64,000 nucleotides of DNA from Lachnospiraceae bacterium (GTDB lineage: Bacteria > Bacillota > Clostridia > Lachnospirales > Lachnospiraceae): assembly GCA_017532145.1 (NCBI GenBank), contig JAFXJR010000046.1, positions 19,493-83,492 on the forward strand. Reading direction: 5' to 3'. The notes beneath the pieces were generated by a model. That model did no database searches. It was not told the DNA's origin and saw only the letters and a program-made list of their open reading frames with translations. Shown here in pieces: positions 17,748 to 27,500 of this stretch (position 1 is the first letter of the stretch; each line of letters starts with the position of its first letter). The translations under genes were made by a program, and so were the position numbers.

Positions 17748-17943
17748 ATGATGTTGGGGGCAAAAGCATTTGACCCCTTGATGCTTACAGCTTTCTTCGC
17801 GTTTCACGCTCACAAAATCCTAAAAGCATTCCAAATCTACACATTTTTCTGCGAAAAATGGCTACTTTCTCATGTTTTGTGGGTCCCAAGGTCATCTATT
17901 TTCATGCAAGCAAGAAAATAGATGACCTTTTGACCCTAGCATC
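17748..17943 (+). repeat. R2 repeat, copy b (long form)
   Basis: A 196-bp close copy of 8321-8519 in the same orientation, with the same ends and the shared stretch TTTCTGCGAAAAATGGCTAC. Together with copies c of R2 and a of R3 it fills the 490-base gap between murB and glcK; no other feature is visible there. Confidence 0.92.
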
Positions 17944-17985
17944 TTTATATTATGGTATGCAGAAAACTGGCCAGCTATTCCCAGC

Positions 17986-18930
17986 TTACTCCATCATCAG
18001 CTTTGCTGCACCAAAAATTCCTGCATCATTTCCCAGTGTAGCAAGAGCCAGTCTGGCATCTTTACAACCACTGAACACTGTTTTTTCAAAATAGGGTCTG
18101 ATATAATCAAAGAGAATCTCACCTGCTTTGGAAACACCACCACCGATAACAATTATCTCCGGATTTACAATTCCTGCAATCACCCCCAATGCCTTTCCCA
18201 GATATTCTCCAAACTGCTCTGCTACCTGGACAGCCAGTGCATCCCCTGCCTTTACTGCATCAAAAACAGCCTTGGCAGATAGCTTTTCTATAGGAATATT
18301 CCTTAACGTACTTGCCTGATTCGATGTCTTTAATGCCCGTTTAGCCAGTCTTACCACTCCGGTAGCTGAAGCATACTGCTCTAAACACCCCAGATTTTTG
18401 CAACCACAAGCTTCTTCCTCATTATCTTCCACATGAATATGACCGATTTCTCCTCCGGCTCCAATCGCTCCTGTCAGCATGGCGCCATTTACAATAATGC
18501 CTCCGCCTACACCGGTTCCCAGGGTAACTGCTACCAGATTCTTGCAGCCCTGACCACCACCCTTCCACATTTCTCCTAAAGCAGCTACATTGGCATCATT
18601 ACCTGCTTTTACCGGCAGTCCCAGCAGTCCAGACAGCGTATCAGGAATACTAAAGGTTCCCCAGCCCAGATTCACTGCACCATGAACCACACCTTCTGCA
18701 TCAATAGCTCCCGGAGCCCCCAGCCCCACACCGGTTACTTCTTCCTTGTCTATCTTTTTTTGTGCCAGCTTTTCCTGAATGCTCTTGGCAATATCAGGCA
18801 AGATGTTTTCTCCTCCGTTCTCTGTACGGGTTTTCAGTTCCCACTTTTCTAGTACATTGCCTTCCTTATCGAACAAGCCCATCTTTACCGTGGTTCCGCC
18901 TACATCTACACCAACTACATAGTTCTTCAT
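17986..18930 (-). CDS. glcK: ROK-family glucokinase
   Basis: A 314-residue kinase expected to phosphorylate glucose to glucose-6-phosphate with ATP. The N-terminal phosphate loop is VGVDVGGTTVKMGLF. The ROK signature region reads GTGVGGGIIVNG, and the zinc-binding CGCKNLGCLE motif with upstream GEIGH is complete. The start at 18930 is preceded by GGGAGAGGACAG and aligns with family N-termini; longer versions reach into hprK. The short 40-base gap after hprK suggests co-transcription, which joins sugar phosphorylation to the HprK/Crh control pair. Confidence 0.93.
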   Translation of the reverse strand: MKNYVVGVDVGGTTVKMGLFDKEGNVLEKWELKTRTENGGENILPDIAKSIQEKLAQKKIDKEEVTGVGLGAPGAIDAEGVVHGAVNLGWGTFSIPDTLSGLLGLPVKAGNDANVAALGEMWKGGGQGCKNLVAVTLGTGVGGGIIVNGAMLTGAIGAGGEIGHIHVEDNEEEACGCKNLGCLEQYASATGVVRLAKRALKTSNQASTLRNIPIEKLSAKAVFDAVKAGDALAVQVAEQFGEYLGKALGVIAGIVNPEIIVIGGGVSKAGEILFDYIRPYFEKTVFSGCKDARLALATLGNDAGIFGAAKLMME

Positions 18931-18970
18931 CTGTCCTCTCCCTTTCCCTGTCCTTCTATTTTTATGAGAA

Positions 18971-19909
18971 TTAGTCGTCTTCCTCTCTCCGCCTTGCCAA
19001 AGAATTCTGCACACGGGTATACAGCTCCTGTGCTGCATTGTAGCCCATCTTCTTCTGTCGGTGGTTAACAGCTGCTGATTCACAGATAATCGCCAGATTT
19101 CTGCCTGGTCGAATCGGGATATTATGGCAGACTACCTTGTTACCCAGATACTCTGTATACTCTTCTTCCAATCCCAGTCGGTCATACTCCTTATCCTTGT
19201 CCCAATCTTCCAGCCGGATAACTAAATCAATGCTTTGAGTATCCTTTACACTGGATACACCATACAGCGTCTTAACATCCACAATTCCAATGCCTCTTAG
19301 TTCAATAAAATGCTTGGTAATATCCGGAGCAGAGCCGATAAGAGTATCATCACTGACTTTACGAATCTCCACCACATCATCCGTTACCAGACGGTGTCCT
19401 CTACGAATCAGCTCCAAAGCTGCTTCCGACTTACCGATACCACTTTCTCCTGTAATCAGTACACCTTCTCCATATACATCTACCAATACTCCATGAACAG
19501 AAATACAAGGTGCCAGCTTTACATTAAGCCAGCGGATAATTTCTGCAGTAAAGGCTGAGGTTGCCTTTTTCGTCATCAGCAAAGGAACCTTATGCTCTAT
19601 CGCTATCTCCAAAAACAGACTATCCGGCTGCAGTTCTCGGCAAAATACAATTACCGGTATATCATAGGAAAGCAGCTTACTGTAAATTTCACGCTTTCTC
19701 TTCTCATCCAGTCCCTGCATATAGGTATATTCTACAAATCCAATAATTTGCAGACGGGTCTCTTCAAAATGCTCAAAGTAACCTGCCATCTGCAGAGCTG
19801 GCCGATTAATATCCGGCTGCGTCACCTTCACCTTGGTAATATCCAACTCCGGTGTAAGATTTTGCAGCTTCATTTTTTCGATAATATCTTTTAAATTCAC
19901 ACTTGCCAC
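18971..19909 (-). CDS. hprK: HPr kinase/phosphorylase
   Basis: A 312-residue bifunctional enzyme that phosphorylates Ser46 of HPr and Crh when glycolytic intermediates are high and removes the phosphate when they are low. It has the N-terminal HprK domain, the P-loop ITGESGIGKSEAALELI near residue 160 and the signature IELRGIGIVDVKTLYG. The partner Crh is encoded 4 kb away at 14482. A PTS HPr gene itself is not in the window. It is probably the first gene of an hprK-glcK unit. Confidence 0.96.
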   Translation of the reverse strand: MASVNLKDIIEKMKLQNLTPELDITKVKVTQPDINRPALQMAGYFEHFEETRLQIIGFVEYTYMQGLDEKRKREIYSKLLSYDIPVIVFCRELQPDSLFLEIAIEHKVPLLMTKKATSAFTAEIIRWLNVKLAPCISVHGVLVDVYGEGVLITGESGIGKSEAALELIRRGHRLVTDDVVEIRKVSDDTLIGSAPDITKHFIELRGIGIVDVKTLYGVSSVKDTQSIDLVIRLEDWDKDKEYDRLGLEEEYTEYLGNKVVCHNIPIRPGRNLAIICESAAVNHRQKKMGYNAAQELYTRVQNSLARRREEDD

Positions 19910-19940
19910 AGGCGTACCCTCCTTCTTTTTTCTTTTATTC

Positions 19941-20026
19941 GTAACTGTTCAGTACCCTCACCCTTATGATGCAGCTACGTTTTCCTATAGTCAGTACAGC
20001 AAGTGTGCCGACTGCTGAATAGTTAC
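19941..20026 (-). repeat. R1 repeat, copy e
   Basis: An 86-bp copy on the minus strand from GTAACTATTCAGCAGTCGGC to GGTACTGAACAGTTAC, with the GGAAAACGTAG block of long copies. It lies just upstream of hprK and probably within its leader or promoter. Confidence 0.88.
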
Positions 20027-20138
20027 TTTTATTCCTTATCCACAACCACCGCTAAATCCTCTGCTATCCATATCTATGCCAATTATAGCAAATAGTGGAC
20101 ACTACAGCAACCGTTAGTTTTCTCCCCAACTGCCGATT

Positions 20139-21008
20139 CTATAATCTGCGGTATACCTCCTGCTTAAAGGCCATACTTTCCTTAACCTTCTTCACCTGTT
20201 CCAGCAAAAGCCTTCGGTCCTGATTTAAGGTACCTCGCAGAGAGACATAGTTAGAAGCGTGATTAGCCCGAAAGACGGTTCCTTCTGCATCCACTCTTTG
20301 CAGAAACAGCTCCATCTCCTCCATCACTTCTTCCGGCTCCAGCAACAGAAAATCTCCTCTTTCCACCAAACGGCAAATAGGAGCCGGTTCTTCCAACATC
20401 AGGGTGAGAAATCCCAAATAGTCCGGCTTCATTTGACTGATTAAATCTGCCGATGCCAAAGCATGCTCTCTATGTCTTTCTTTTCCGCCCAACCCTGAAA
20501 TCAGAGTGACAGAGGTTTGGAAACCACACTCCTTTGCCTGAATCCCTGCTGCCTGAATCTGACTGCTATCCACCCCTTTTCCCATTTGATGCAGCACGAT
20601 GTCGTCTCCAGATTCTGCACCGATGTACAACAGCTTAAGTCCGGCCTTACTTATTTTGTACAACTCCTCCCGGGACTTTTCCAAAATATCCTGAGCAGTG
20701 GCATAGGCGGAAACCCGCTCCACCCAAGGCATCTGCTCCTTAATATAAGACAGAATCTCTAACATTTGGCTTGTAGGCAGACATAAAGCATCTCCATCAG
20801 CCAGAAAAACCTTTCGGACAGCCACTCCATACTGTCTGGCCGCCTCCTGCAGCTCCTCCTTAATTTCCTCCATCTCCCGTACTCTGAACTGCTTTTGCCT
20901 GTACATATTGCAGAACAGACAGGTATTATGTGCACAGCCTATTGTTACCTGAATAATATAACTATAGGCTTCACTGGGCGGTCGATAAACGATTCCTTCA
21001 TATTTCAT
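20139..21008 (-). CDS. radical SAM protein, function unknown
   Basis: A 289-residue radical SAM enzyme. The 4Fe-4S ligands are in GCAHNTCLFCNMY, a CX4CX2C arrangement near residue 25-35. It is followed by a TIM-barrel part with the SAM-contact motif KLLYIGAESGDD. The family is related to the B12-independent Elp3/HemN-like group and is widespread in Clostridia without an assigned reaction. No substrate-specific accessory domain is seen. It lies between uvrC and hprK on the same strand but is separated from each by more than 100 bases, so operon membership is open. Confidence 0.85.
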   Translation of the reverse strand: MKYEGIVYRPPSEAYSYIIQVTIGCAHNTCLFCNMYRQKQFRVREMEEIKEELQEAARQYGVAVRKVFLADGDALCLPTSQMLEILSYIKEQMPWVERVSAYATAQDILEKSREELYKISKAGLKLLYIGAESGDDIVLHQMGKGVDSSQIQAAGIQAKECGFQTSVTLISGLGGKERHREHALASADLISQMKPDYLGFLTLMLEEPAPICRLVERGDFLLLEPEEVMEEMELFLQRVDAEGTVFRANHASNYVSLRGTLNQDRRLLLEQVKKVKESMAFKQEVYRRL

Positions 21009-21028
21009 TTCTTACTCTGCTCCTTCCT

Positions 21029-21062
21029 TAGTACATCGAATATTCATTATTCTATGTACTTA
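21029..21062 (+). repeat. possible minimal R3 remnant
   Basis: TAGTACATCGAAT and ATTCTATGTACTTA are close to the two R3 ends but only eight bases apart, as expected if the interior had been lost. It is short enough to be chance. Confidence 0.35.
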
Positions 21063-21110
21063 ACCTTTTGAGATTATCTTCACTCTATCTGTATCCCCAC
21101 TTGCCAAGCT

Positions 21111-22958
21111 TCAATCCATTTCTTCTTTTTGGTGAAAAAACTGATAGATTCCCTCTGCTACAGACAGGGGAATCTCTGGCAGCTGTGCAAGGGTTTCCAC
21201 CTTGGCCTGTCGAATTTCTTCTATGGATTGAAACCTTCTCATCAACGCTTTTCTTCTGGCAGGTCCTATACTCGGAATATCATCCAGTACCGATTTTACC
21301 TGAGTTTTACCACGCAGAGAACGGTGATACTCTATGGCAAAACGATGGGCTTCATCCTGTATTCTGGTAATCAGCTTAAAGCCTTCTGAATGGCTGTCTA
21401 TGAAAATCTCCTGATTATGGTAATACAGACCTCTGGTTCGATGATTGTCATCCTTTACCATACCACACACCGGAATGGAAAGGTTTAACTCCTTTAATAC
21501 CTGCTGTGCAATATTCACCTGTCCCCTACCTCCATCCATCAGAATCAAATCAGGTAATCGGGTAAAGCTGTCAAATTCTTTTTTCTCCTCTATCCTATGC
21601 AAAAACCGTCGGGTGAGTACTTCTCTCATACAGGCATAGTCGTCGGGACCGGATACCGTTTTGATTTTAAATTTACGGTAGTCGCTACGTTTGGGTTTTC
21701 CCTTTTCATAGACCACCATGGAGCCTACATTGGCAAAACCACTGATATTAGAAATATCATAGGCTTCCATTCTGTGAATTTCCTCCATACCAAGCAAAGC
21801 GGCAATCTCCCTGACGGCACCAATGGTACGCCCCTCCTCACGCCTGATTTTTTCTCTATCCTGACTGAGTACCAAAGCAGCATTTTTGGCAGCCAGCTCT
21901 ACCAGTTTCTCCTTTGTACCCTTTCTGGGTACACGAATATAGACTCGACTTCCCTTTCTGGCAGACAGCCATTTTTCCAGAATCTCCACATCCTCAATCT
22001 CCTCCTGCAGCATCAGTTCTCTGGGAATAAAAGGCGTACCGGCATAAAACTGCTTGACAAAGTCTAATAACACCTGTGCCTGTTCCCATCCCCCTATATG
22101 CGTCATATAAAAATGCTCCCGACCAATCAGCTTTCCATTTCTGACGAAAAACACCTGAACCACCGCATCATTTTCATCCAATGCCAGTGCAATAATATCC
22201 TTATCCTCTCCGTTGCTGTCTGTCATCTTTTGCTTTTGTGCCACCTGCCTTACACTATTACACAACTCTCTATAGCGAATAGCCTCCTCAAATTCCATCT
22301 TTTCGGAAGCCTCCTGCATCTTCTTTTCCAGTTCCTTCAGAACAGAAGCATAGTTTCCACTCAGAAAGTCCAGTGCCTGTTCTATCCGTTTTCCATACTC
22401 TTTCTGAGAAAGATAGCCCTGACAGGGAGCCATACACTGCTTCATATGATAGTTGAGGCAGGGACGGGCCTTTCCCTCATCTTTGGGCAAATTCCTGCTG
22501 CAGGTACGCAGCTGATACAGCTTATTAATCAGATCGATGGTATCCTTTACTGCTGCTGCACTGGTAAAGGGTCCAAAGTAGCGGGAACGATCCTTTTTCA
22601 TCTCCCGGGAAAACAAAACTCTGGGATAGGGGTCTGCTACTGTCACCTTAATATAAGGATAGGTTTTATCATCCTTTAACATGGTATTATACCGGGGACT
22701 GTATTCCTTAATTAAATTATTTTCCAGTACCAGTGCCTCCAACTCCGAATCGGTAATAATATAGTCGAATCGGGAAATCTGAGTCACCATCTTGTCAATC
22801 TGAGGTCCTCGTCCTATGTTTTTTCTAAAATATGAACGTACACGGTTATGGAGATTAACAGCCTTTCCCACATAGATAATCGTATCGTTATCGTCATGCA
22901 TCATATATACACCGGGCTTAGCCGGCAGCTTTTTTAATTCTTCCTGAACATCAAACAT
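21111..22958 (-). CDS. uvrC: excinuclease ABC subunit C
   Basis: A 615-residue nucleotide-excision-repair nuclease that cuts on both sides of a DNA lesion with UvrB. The GIY-YIG domain is at the N-terminus ([19 protein letters not shown]). The UVR motif that binds UvrB is around 205-240 ([19 protein letters not shown]). The RNase H-like second nuclease domain includes [11 protein letters not shown]. Two helix-hairpin-helix motifs end the protein. The start at 22958 is chosen from the AGGGAAAGAAAG site and family alignment; a start at 23048 would add 30 unrelated residues. Confidence 0.96.
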   Translation of the reverse strand: MFDVQEELKKLPAKPGVYMMHDDNDTIIYVGKAVNLHNRVRSYFRKNIGRGPQIDKMVTQISRFDYIITDSELEALVLENNLIKEYSPRYNTMLKDDKTYPYIKVTVADPYPRVLFSREMKKDRSRYFGPFTSAAAVKDTIDLINKLYQLRTCSRNLPKDEGKARPCLNYHMKQCMAPCQGYLSQKEYGKRIEQALDFLSGNYASVLKELEKKMQEASEKMEFEEAIRYRELCNSVRQVAQKQKMTDSNGEDKDIIALALDENDAVVQVFFVRNGKLIGREHFYMTHIGGWEQAQVLLDFVKQFYAGTPFIPRELMLQEEIEDVEILEKWLSARKGSRVYIRVPRKGTKEKLVELAAKNAALVLSQDREKIRREEGRTIGAVREIAALLGMEEIHRMEAYDISNISGFANVGSMVVYEKGKPKRSDYRKFKIKTVSGPDDYACMREVLTRRFLHRIEEKKEFDSFTRLPDLILMDGGRGQVNIAQQVLKELNLSIPVCGMVKDDNHRTRGLYYHNQEIFIDSHSEGFKLITRIQDEAHRFAIEYHRSLRGKTQVKSVLDDIPSIGPARRKALMRRFQSIEEIRQAKVETLAQLPEIPLSVAEGIYQFFHQKEEMD

Positions 22959-22986
22959 CTTTCTTTCCCTATTGCTAAATATTGGA

Positions 22987-23014
22987 AAAAGAGGCTCCTC
23001 CAGAAGCCTCTTTT
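22987..23014. terminator. terminator between ftsH and uvrC
   Basis: AAAAGAGGCT and AGCCTCTTTT form a 10-bp stem with T-runs on both strands, located between the end of ftsH and the start of uvrC. It should end the ftsH message. Confidence 0.8.
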
Positions 23015-23065
23015 GAGCTGTTGCTTTCCCTTTCATTATTACTTTCACTTACTGCCAGCAAATGC

Positions 23066-25342
23066 TTACTCCATTCTGACATGAGAAAAACGTCCCACTG
23101 GACCCGTTCCCTGCCCCCCCGTATCCTGTTCATCATCCTCTTCTCCGTCTTTATCCGGATTTTCAGAGGTATTCTTCTCTGTGATACGGTTTATCCCATC
23201 CTGCCGGTCTGTACTGCTCTCTGTTACCAGAACTTGATGGAATAAAGTGGAAGAAGGATTTTTCGTTGTGTTTTCTTCTGGTAAAACCAATGAAGCATCT
23301 GCTATCTTGTCAGCTTCTGCAGTAGTGTCTTCCTCTGACAAAACTGATGAAGCTTGGGGCCTTTTATCCGGTCCTGCTGCGGTATCTTCCTGAGACTCCG
23401 GTATTCCCTTTTCCTCCCGGAAAATTTTCATAAACTCCTTACCGGTAATCGTTTCCTTTTCAATTAAATGGGCAGCCAGCTTATCCATTAAGGCTCTATT
23501 TTCTGAAAGGAGCTGCTTGGCTTCTTCATAGCATTCCTTTAAAATCCTCATTACCTCTGTATCCACATCGGCTGCCGTCACATCGCTGCAGTTCATTCGA
23601 GACCCGCCTCCCAAATACTCATTTTCTATCGTTGCCAATCCCATCAAACCAAACTTGTCACTCATCCCAAATCTGGTTACCATGTTTTTAGCAATATTGG
23701 TGGCCTTCTCAATATCGTTGGCTGCCCCGGTAGTTACGGTATCAAATACCAGCTCTTCTGCGGCTCTTCCCCCCAGATAACCCACCAACATATCATGCAG
23801 CTCTGCCTTGGTATTCAGATATTTCTCTTCCTCCGGTACCTGCATTACATAGCCTAAAGCTCCCATCGTTCTGGGAACAATGGTAATCTTCTGTACCGGC
23901 TCGGAATTTTTTTGCAAGGCACTTAACAAAGCGTAACCTACCTCATGATAGGACACAATTTTTCGCTCCTCCTTGCTCATAATCCGATCCTTCTTTTCTT
24001 TCCCTACCAGCACCTGCTCCACTGCCTCAAACAAATCCTGCTGACAAACAAATTCTCTGCCCTTTTGTACGGCATTAATGGCAGCCTCATTAATCATATT
24101 CGCCAAATCGGCTCCTACTGCACCACTGGTAGCCAGAGCAATGGCATCCAAATCCACACTATCATCCATTAACACATCCTTGGCATGTACCTTTAAAATC
24201 TCCACCCGTCCCTTTAAATCAGGCTTATCTACAATAATTCTTCTGTCAAAGCGTCCGGGACGCAGTAAAGCCTTATCCAGAATCTCCGGACGATTGGTTG
24301 CTCCCAGAATCAGAATTCCCTTAGAAGTATCAAAACCATCCATTTCCGACAAAAGCTGATTCAGTGTCTGCTCTCTTTCTTCGTTACCTCCTCCATACTT
24401 GGAGTCACGGCTACGTCCTATCGCATCTATTTCGTCAATAAAAATAATACAAGGGGCATTTTTGGTAGCATCCTTAAACAAGTCCCTTACTCTGGAGGCT
24501 CCCACACCTACATATAACTCAATAAAATCGGAGCCTGCCAGAGAGAAAAAAGGTACATTAGCTTCTCCTGCCACTGCCTTTGCCAACAGTGTCTTTCCTG
24601 TACCGGGAGGTCCTACCAGCAAAGCTCCCTTCGGCAGCTTTGCACCAATTTTAGAATACTTTCCGGGATTATGGAGGAAATCCACCACTTCCTGCAGGGA
24701 CTCCTTGGCCTCATCCTCTCCTGCCACATCCTGGAAGGTTACACCAGTCTCTTTTTCTACATATACCTTGGCATTACTTTTCCCTACTCCCATAACGCCT
24801 CCGCCGCCTTTAGAAATCTTACGGAACAGAAAGCTTAACAGTACCCACATCAACAGAATAGGCAGAATGTAAGTCAGCAGAATGGAGAGTATCATCCCCG
24901 AACCGTCAGGCACTGTACCTTTTACCTCTACTCCCTGATCCAACAGACGTTGTATCAGCGTTTCATCGGCAACCCTTCCTGTATAATAGATGTTTACTGC
25001 ATTGGGATAGAGTATTCTCATCTCTTCATTCGTTTTCGGATGAATGACAATGCGGTCGTTCTCAATAACTACCCTTTCTACCTCTCCCTTTTCTACTTTC
25101 TCAATAAACTCTGTGTAGCTAATCTCAATCTCCTGCCCTCCGGTCATCAGCTTCATCAAATAACTCATACATAAAAGAGTAATCAGGGCTGCTGCCAACA
25201 GAAGAAAGAAACTTTGCTTTTTGGGATCGTCTCCGTTGTTTTTTCCCGGTCCTCCCTTGCCATTGTTATTCTGATTACTACCACGATTGCCATTTTGATG
25301 ACCTCCGCCGTCGTATTGGTTTAAATTGTTATTATTTTCCAT
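23066..25342 (-). CDS. ftsH: FtsH-type AAA+ membrane protein with altered zinc site
   Basis: A 758-residue FtsH homologue. It has a Gly/Asn-rich N-terminus, two membrane segments (about 43-62 and 150-174), an extracytoplasmic domain between them, and an AAA+ module with [19 protein letters not shown] and the arginine finger region [10 protein letters not shown]. FtsH normally degrades membrane and short-lived proteins through zinc bound by HEXXH. Here residues 466-470 read HEVGY, so the second zinc histidine is Tyr. The later Asp ligand region ([10 protein letters not shown]) is present. The protein may therefore be an unfoldase without protease activity. A 100-residue acidic, low-complexity tail follows the protease domain. 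The start ATG at 25342 has AGGAGTG upstream. Confidence 0.93.
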   Translation of the reverse strand: MENNNNLNQYDGGGHQNGNRGSNQNNNGKGGPGKNNGDDPKKQSFFLLLAAALITLLCMSYLMKLMTGGQEIEISYTEFIEKVEKGEVERVVIENDRIVIHPKTNEEMRILYPNAVNIYYTGRVADETLIQRLLDQGVEVKGTVPDGSGMILSILLTYILPILLMWVLLSFLFRKISKGGGGVMGVGKSNAKVYVEKETGVTFQDVAGEDEAKESLQEVVDFLHNPGKYSKIGAKLPKGALLVGPPGTGKTLLAKAVAGEANVPFFSLAGSDFIELYVGVGASRVRDLFKDATKNAPCIIFIDEIDAIGRSRDSKYGGGNEEREQTLNQLLSEMDGFDTSKGILILGATNRPEILDKALLRPGRFDRRIIVDKPDLKGRVEILKVHAKDVLMDDSVDLDAIALATSGAVGADLANMINEAAINAVQKGREFVCQQDLFEAVEQVLVGKEKKDRIMSKEERKIVSYHEVGYALLSALQKNSEPVQKITIVPRTMGALGYVMQVPEEEKYLNTKAELHDMLVGYLGGRAAEELVFDTVTTGAANDIEKATNIAKNMVTRFGMSDKFGLMGLATIENEYLGGGSRMNCSDVTAADVDTEVMRILKECYEEAKQLLSENRALMDKLAAHLIEKETITGKEFMKIFREEKGIPESQEDTAAGPDKRPQASSVLSEEDTTAEADKIADASLVLPEENTTKNPSSTLFHQVLVTESSTDRQDGINRITEKNTSENPDKDGEEDDEQDTGGQGTGPVGRFSHVRME

Positions 25343-25591
25343 AATCACTCCTGTATTAAAATACTTTTACTTCCTAACCCTGCAGTGCTGTCTGTCTTTT
25401 AGTCAGACCATATTTTCCATTATAAAGATTGGCATTTGAGAAATCAACAATTTAATCATGAAAATGTTATTTCATATTATAAAAGATTTGTAAATTTTTT
25501 ATAATAAAGTAGTAGATTTTCACTTTCCTCCATTGTATAATACTTAAGTTCTTTCGATGTTATTCATCTGACAGACAAAAGTATGCTGTCT

Positions 25592-25681
25592 GTAGCTATT
25601 CAGCAGGTCTGCACACTTGCTGTGCTGACCGTAGGAAAACGTAGCGGTAACGGCATGATAGTGAGAGTACTGAACAGTTAC
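25592..25681 (+). repeat. R1 repeat, copy f
   Basis: A 90-bp long-form copy from GTAGCTATTCAGCAGGTCTG to GTACTGAACAGTTAC with CTGACCGTAGGAAAACGTAG inside. It lies in the 510-base divergent gap between ftsH and the DUF1846 gene. The rest of the gap is AT-rich and should hold both promoters. Confidence 0.9.
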
Positions 25682-25742
25682 TGCTATCTTTAAGCTCTAT
25701 ATTGCAACAGGTATATCACGGAGTCGGTTTGAAACTTTTCAG

Positions 25743-25836
25743 TGCAGAATTTGAATGTTTTTAGGATTTTGTGAGCGGGAAACGTGAAGAAATCTTTAAG
25801 CATCACAGGGCAAATGCTTTTGCCCCCAACATCTTA
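25743..25836 (-). repeat. R2 repeat, copy d (half)
   Basis: The minus strand reads AGATGTTGGGGGCAAAAGCA and then TTCTTCACGTTTCCCGCTCA and ATCCTAAAA, matching the left half of R2 copies a and b. The right half is absent. It ends 16 bases before the DUF1846 start codon. Confidence 0.85.
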
Positions 25837-25852
25837 CACAATAGAGGAATAA

Positions 25853-27385
25853 ATGATGAAATTTTCAGACAGACTTGAGAAGAGTATAAGGAAGATGAGT
25901 ATGAAAATGGGATTTGACAACGAAAAATATCTAAACTTACAATCAGAACATATCAGGGAAAGAATCACCCGATTAGGCAATAAGCTTTACCTGGAATTTG
26001 GAGGCAAGCTTTTTGATGACTATCATGCCTCCAGAGTACTGCCGGGTTTTCAGCCTGACAGCAAGCTAAAGATGCTGCTACAGCTTAGGGAGCAGGCAGA
26101 AATTATTATCGTTATCAGTGCCGATGCCATAGAAAAAAATAAAATTCGGGGAGATTTAGGGATTACCTATGATTTGGACGTGCTTCGTCTGGTAGATGCC
26201 TTCCGGACTCAGGAGCTTTATGTAGGCAGCGTGGTCATTACCCAGTACACAGGTCAGCCTGCCGCAGACCATTTCCGCCGGCGGCTGTCGGCTTATGGTA
26301 TCCGATCTTATCTGCACTATATTATCGAAGGATACCCCAGCAACATTCCACACATCGTCAGTGATGAGGGCTATGGGAAAAACGAATATATTGAAACCTC
26401 CCGTCCCCTGGTGGTAGTAACTGCTCCGGGACCAGGCAGCGGTAAGATGGCTACCTGCCTTTCTCAGCTGTATCATGAGCATAAAAGAGGGATAAAAGCC
26501 GGATATGCCAAGTTTGAAACCTTTCCTGTCTGGAATATTCCTCTGCGCCATCCCGTCAATGTCGCTTATGAAGCGGCCACTGCTGACTTAAACGATGTTA
26601 ATATGATTGATCCCTTCCATCTGGAAGCCTATGGGGATACCACAGTCAATTACAACAGAGACGTGGAAATCTTTCCTGTGCTGCATGCCATGTTTGAACA
26701 GATTTTAGGGTACTGCCCCTATAAATCTCCTACCGATATGGGAGTGAATATGGCAGGTAAATGTATTGTCGATGACGAAATCTGCAAGGAAGCCTCCCGC
26801 CAGGAAATTATCCGTCGCTACTATCAGGCACTCTGTGACCAGAAAAAGGATGTCATGGGTTCTAAGGAAATCGTTTATAAGCTGGAACTATTAATGAAAC
26901 AGGCTAATATAGGAATTGAAGACCGCAAGGTAGTTCCTGCTGCTTTGATGCGACAGGAAAATACCGGTCACCCGGCTACTGCCATTCAACTGGCTGATGG
27001 ACGAATCATTACGGGAAAGACCTCTGATTTATTGGGAGCTTCTGCTGCGGCTCTGCTGAATGCGTTAAAGATTCTTGGCAATATTGACCCTGACCAGCAT
27101 CTGATTTCCCGGGAAGCCATGGAACCGATTCAGACGCTAAAAACAGAATATCTGGGCAGCCGCAATCCCCGCCTTCACACGGATGAAATCCTGATTGCCC
27201 TGTCGATGAGTGCAGCCACTGATCAGGCTGCCCGACTGGCTCTCTCCCAGCTGCCCCGACTGGAGAGCTGTGAAGTACATTCCTCGGTTATCCTTTCCAC
27301 AGTAGACGAAAAGACCTTTAAGCGACTGGGTATGCATCTGACCAGTGAACCGGCTTATGAAACGGATGCTATCTATCATAAATAA
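25853..27385 (+). CDS. DUF1846 family protein
   Basis: A 510-residue cytoplasmic protein of the DUF1846 family, common in Firmicutes. The family has been structurally characterised but has no firm function. It contains a nucleotide-binding-like segment TAPGPGSGKMATCLSQLYHEH at about 190-210 and conserved AGYAKFETFPVWN and TDMGVNMAGKCIVDDE. A role in nucleotide or amide metabolism has been suggested from folds only. The start ATG at 25853 has GAGGAATAA in front and lies next to an R2 half copy. A terminator follows at 27426. It is the only plus-strand gene for 30 kb. Confidence 0.9.
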   Translation: MMKFSDRLEKSIRKMSMKMGFDNEKYLNLQSEHIRERITRLGNKLYLEFGGKLFDDYHASRVLPGFQPDSKLKMLLQLREQAEIIIVISADAIEKNKIRGDLGITYDLDVLRLVDAFRTQELYVGSVVITQYTGQPAADHFRRRLSAYGIRSYLHYIIEGYPSNIPHIVSDEGYGKNEYIETSRPLVVVTAPGPGSGKMATCLSQLYHEHKRGIKAGYAKFETFPVWNIPLRHPVNVAYEAATADLNDVNMIDPFHLEAYGDTTVNYNRDVEIFPVLHAMFEQILGYCPYKSPTDMGVNMAGKCIVDDEICKEASRQEIIRRYYQALCDQKKDVMGSKEIVYKLELLMKQANIGIEDRKVVPAALMRQENTGHPATAIQLADGRIITGKTSDLLGASAAALLNALKILGNIDPDQHLISREAMEPIQTLKTEYLGSRNPRLHTDEILIALSMSAATDQAARLALSQLPRLESCEVHSSVILSTVDEKTFKRLGMHLTSEPAYETDAIYHK

Positions 27386-27425
27386 GTTCCACAGTTTTTC
27401 TGACACCAAAGTGCTTGCATAAAAC

Positions 27426-27454
27426 AAAGACCCCCTTCTTCGGATGGGGGCTTT
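27426..27454. terminator. terminator between convergent genes
   Basis: AAAG-CCCCC and GGGGG-CTTT arms close a loop containing TTCG and are followed by TTACTTTT. It lies between DUF1846 (plus) and the last gene of the polysaccharide locus (minus), and may serve both. Confidence 0.75.
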
Positions 27455-27500
27455 ACTTTTAGGGCAGAACTTATCCTCTGTCTGTCGCAAACGAGTCCTT

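Noticed and set aside
18931-19083. Extended glucokinase start at 19083
   Set aside because: It would overlap hprK by over 100 bases and give an unusual basic N-terminus; the start at 18930 aligns with ROK proteins.
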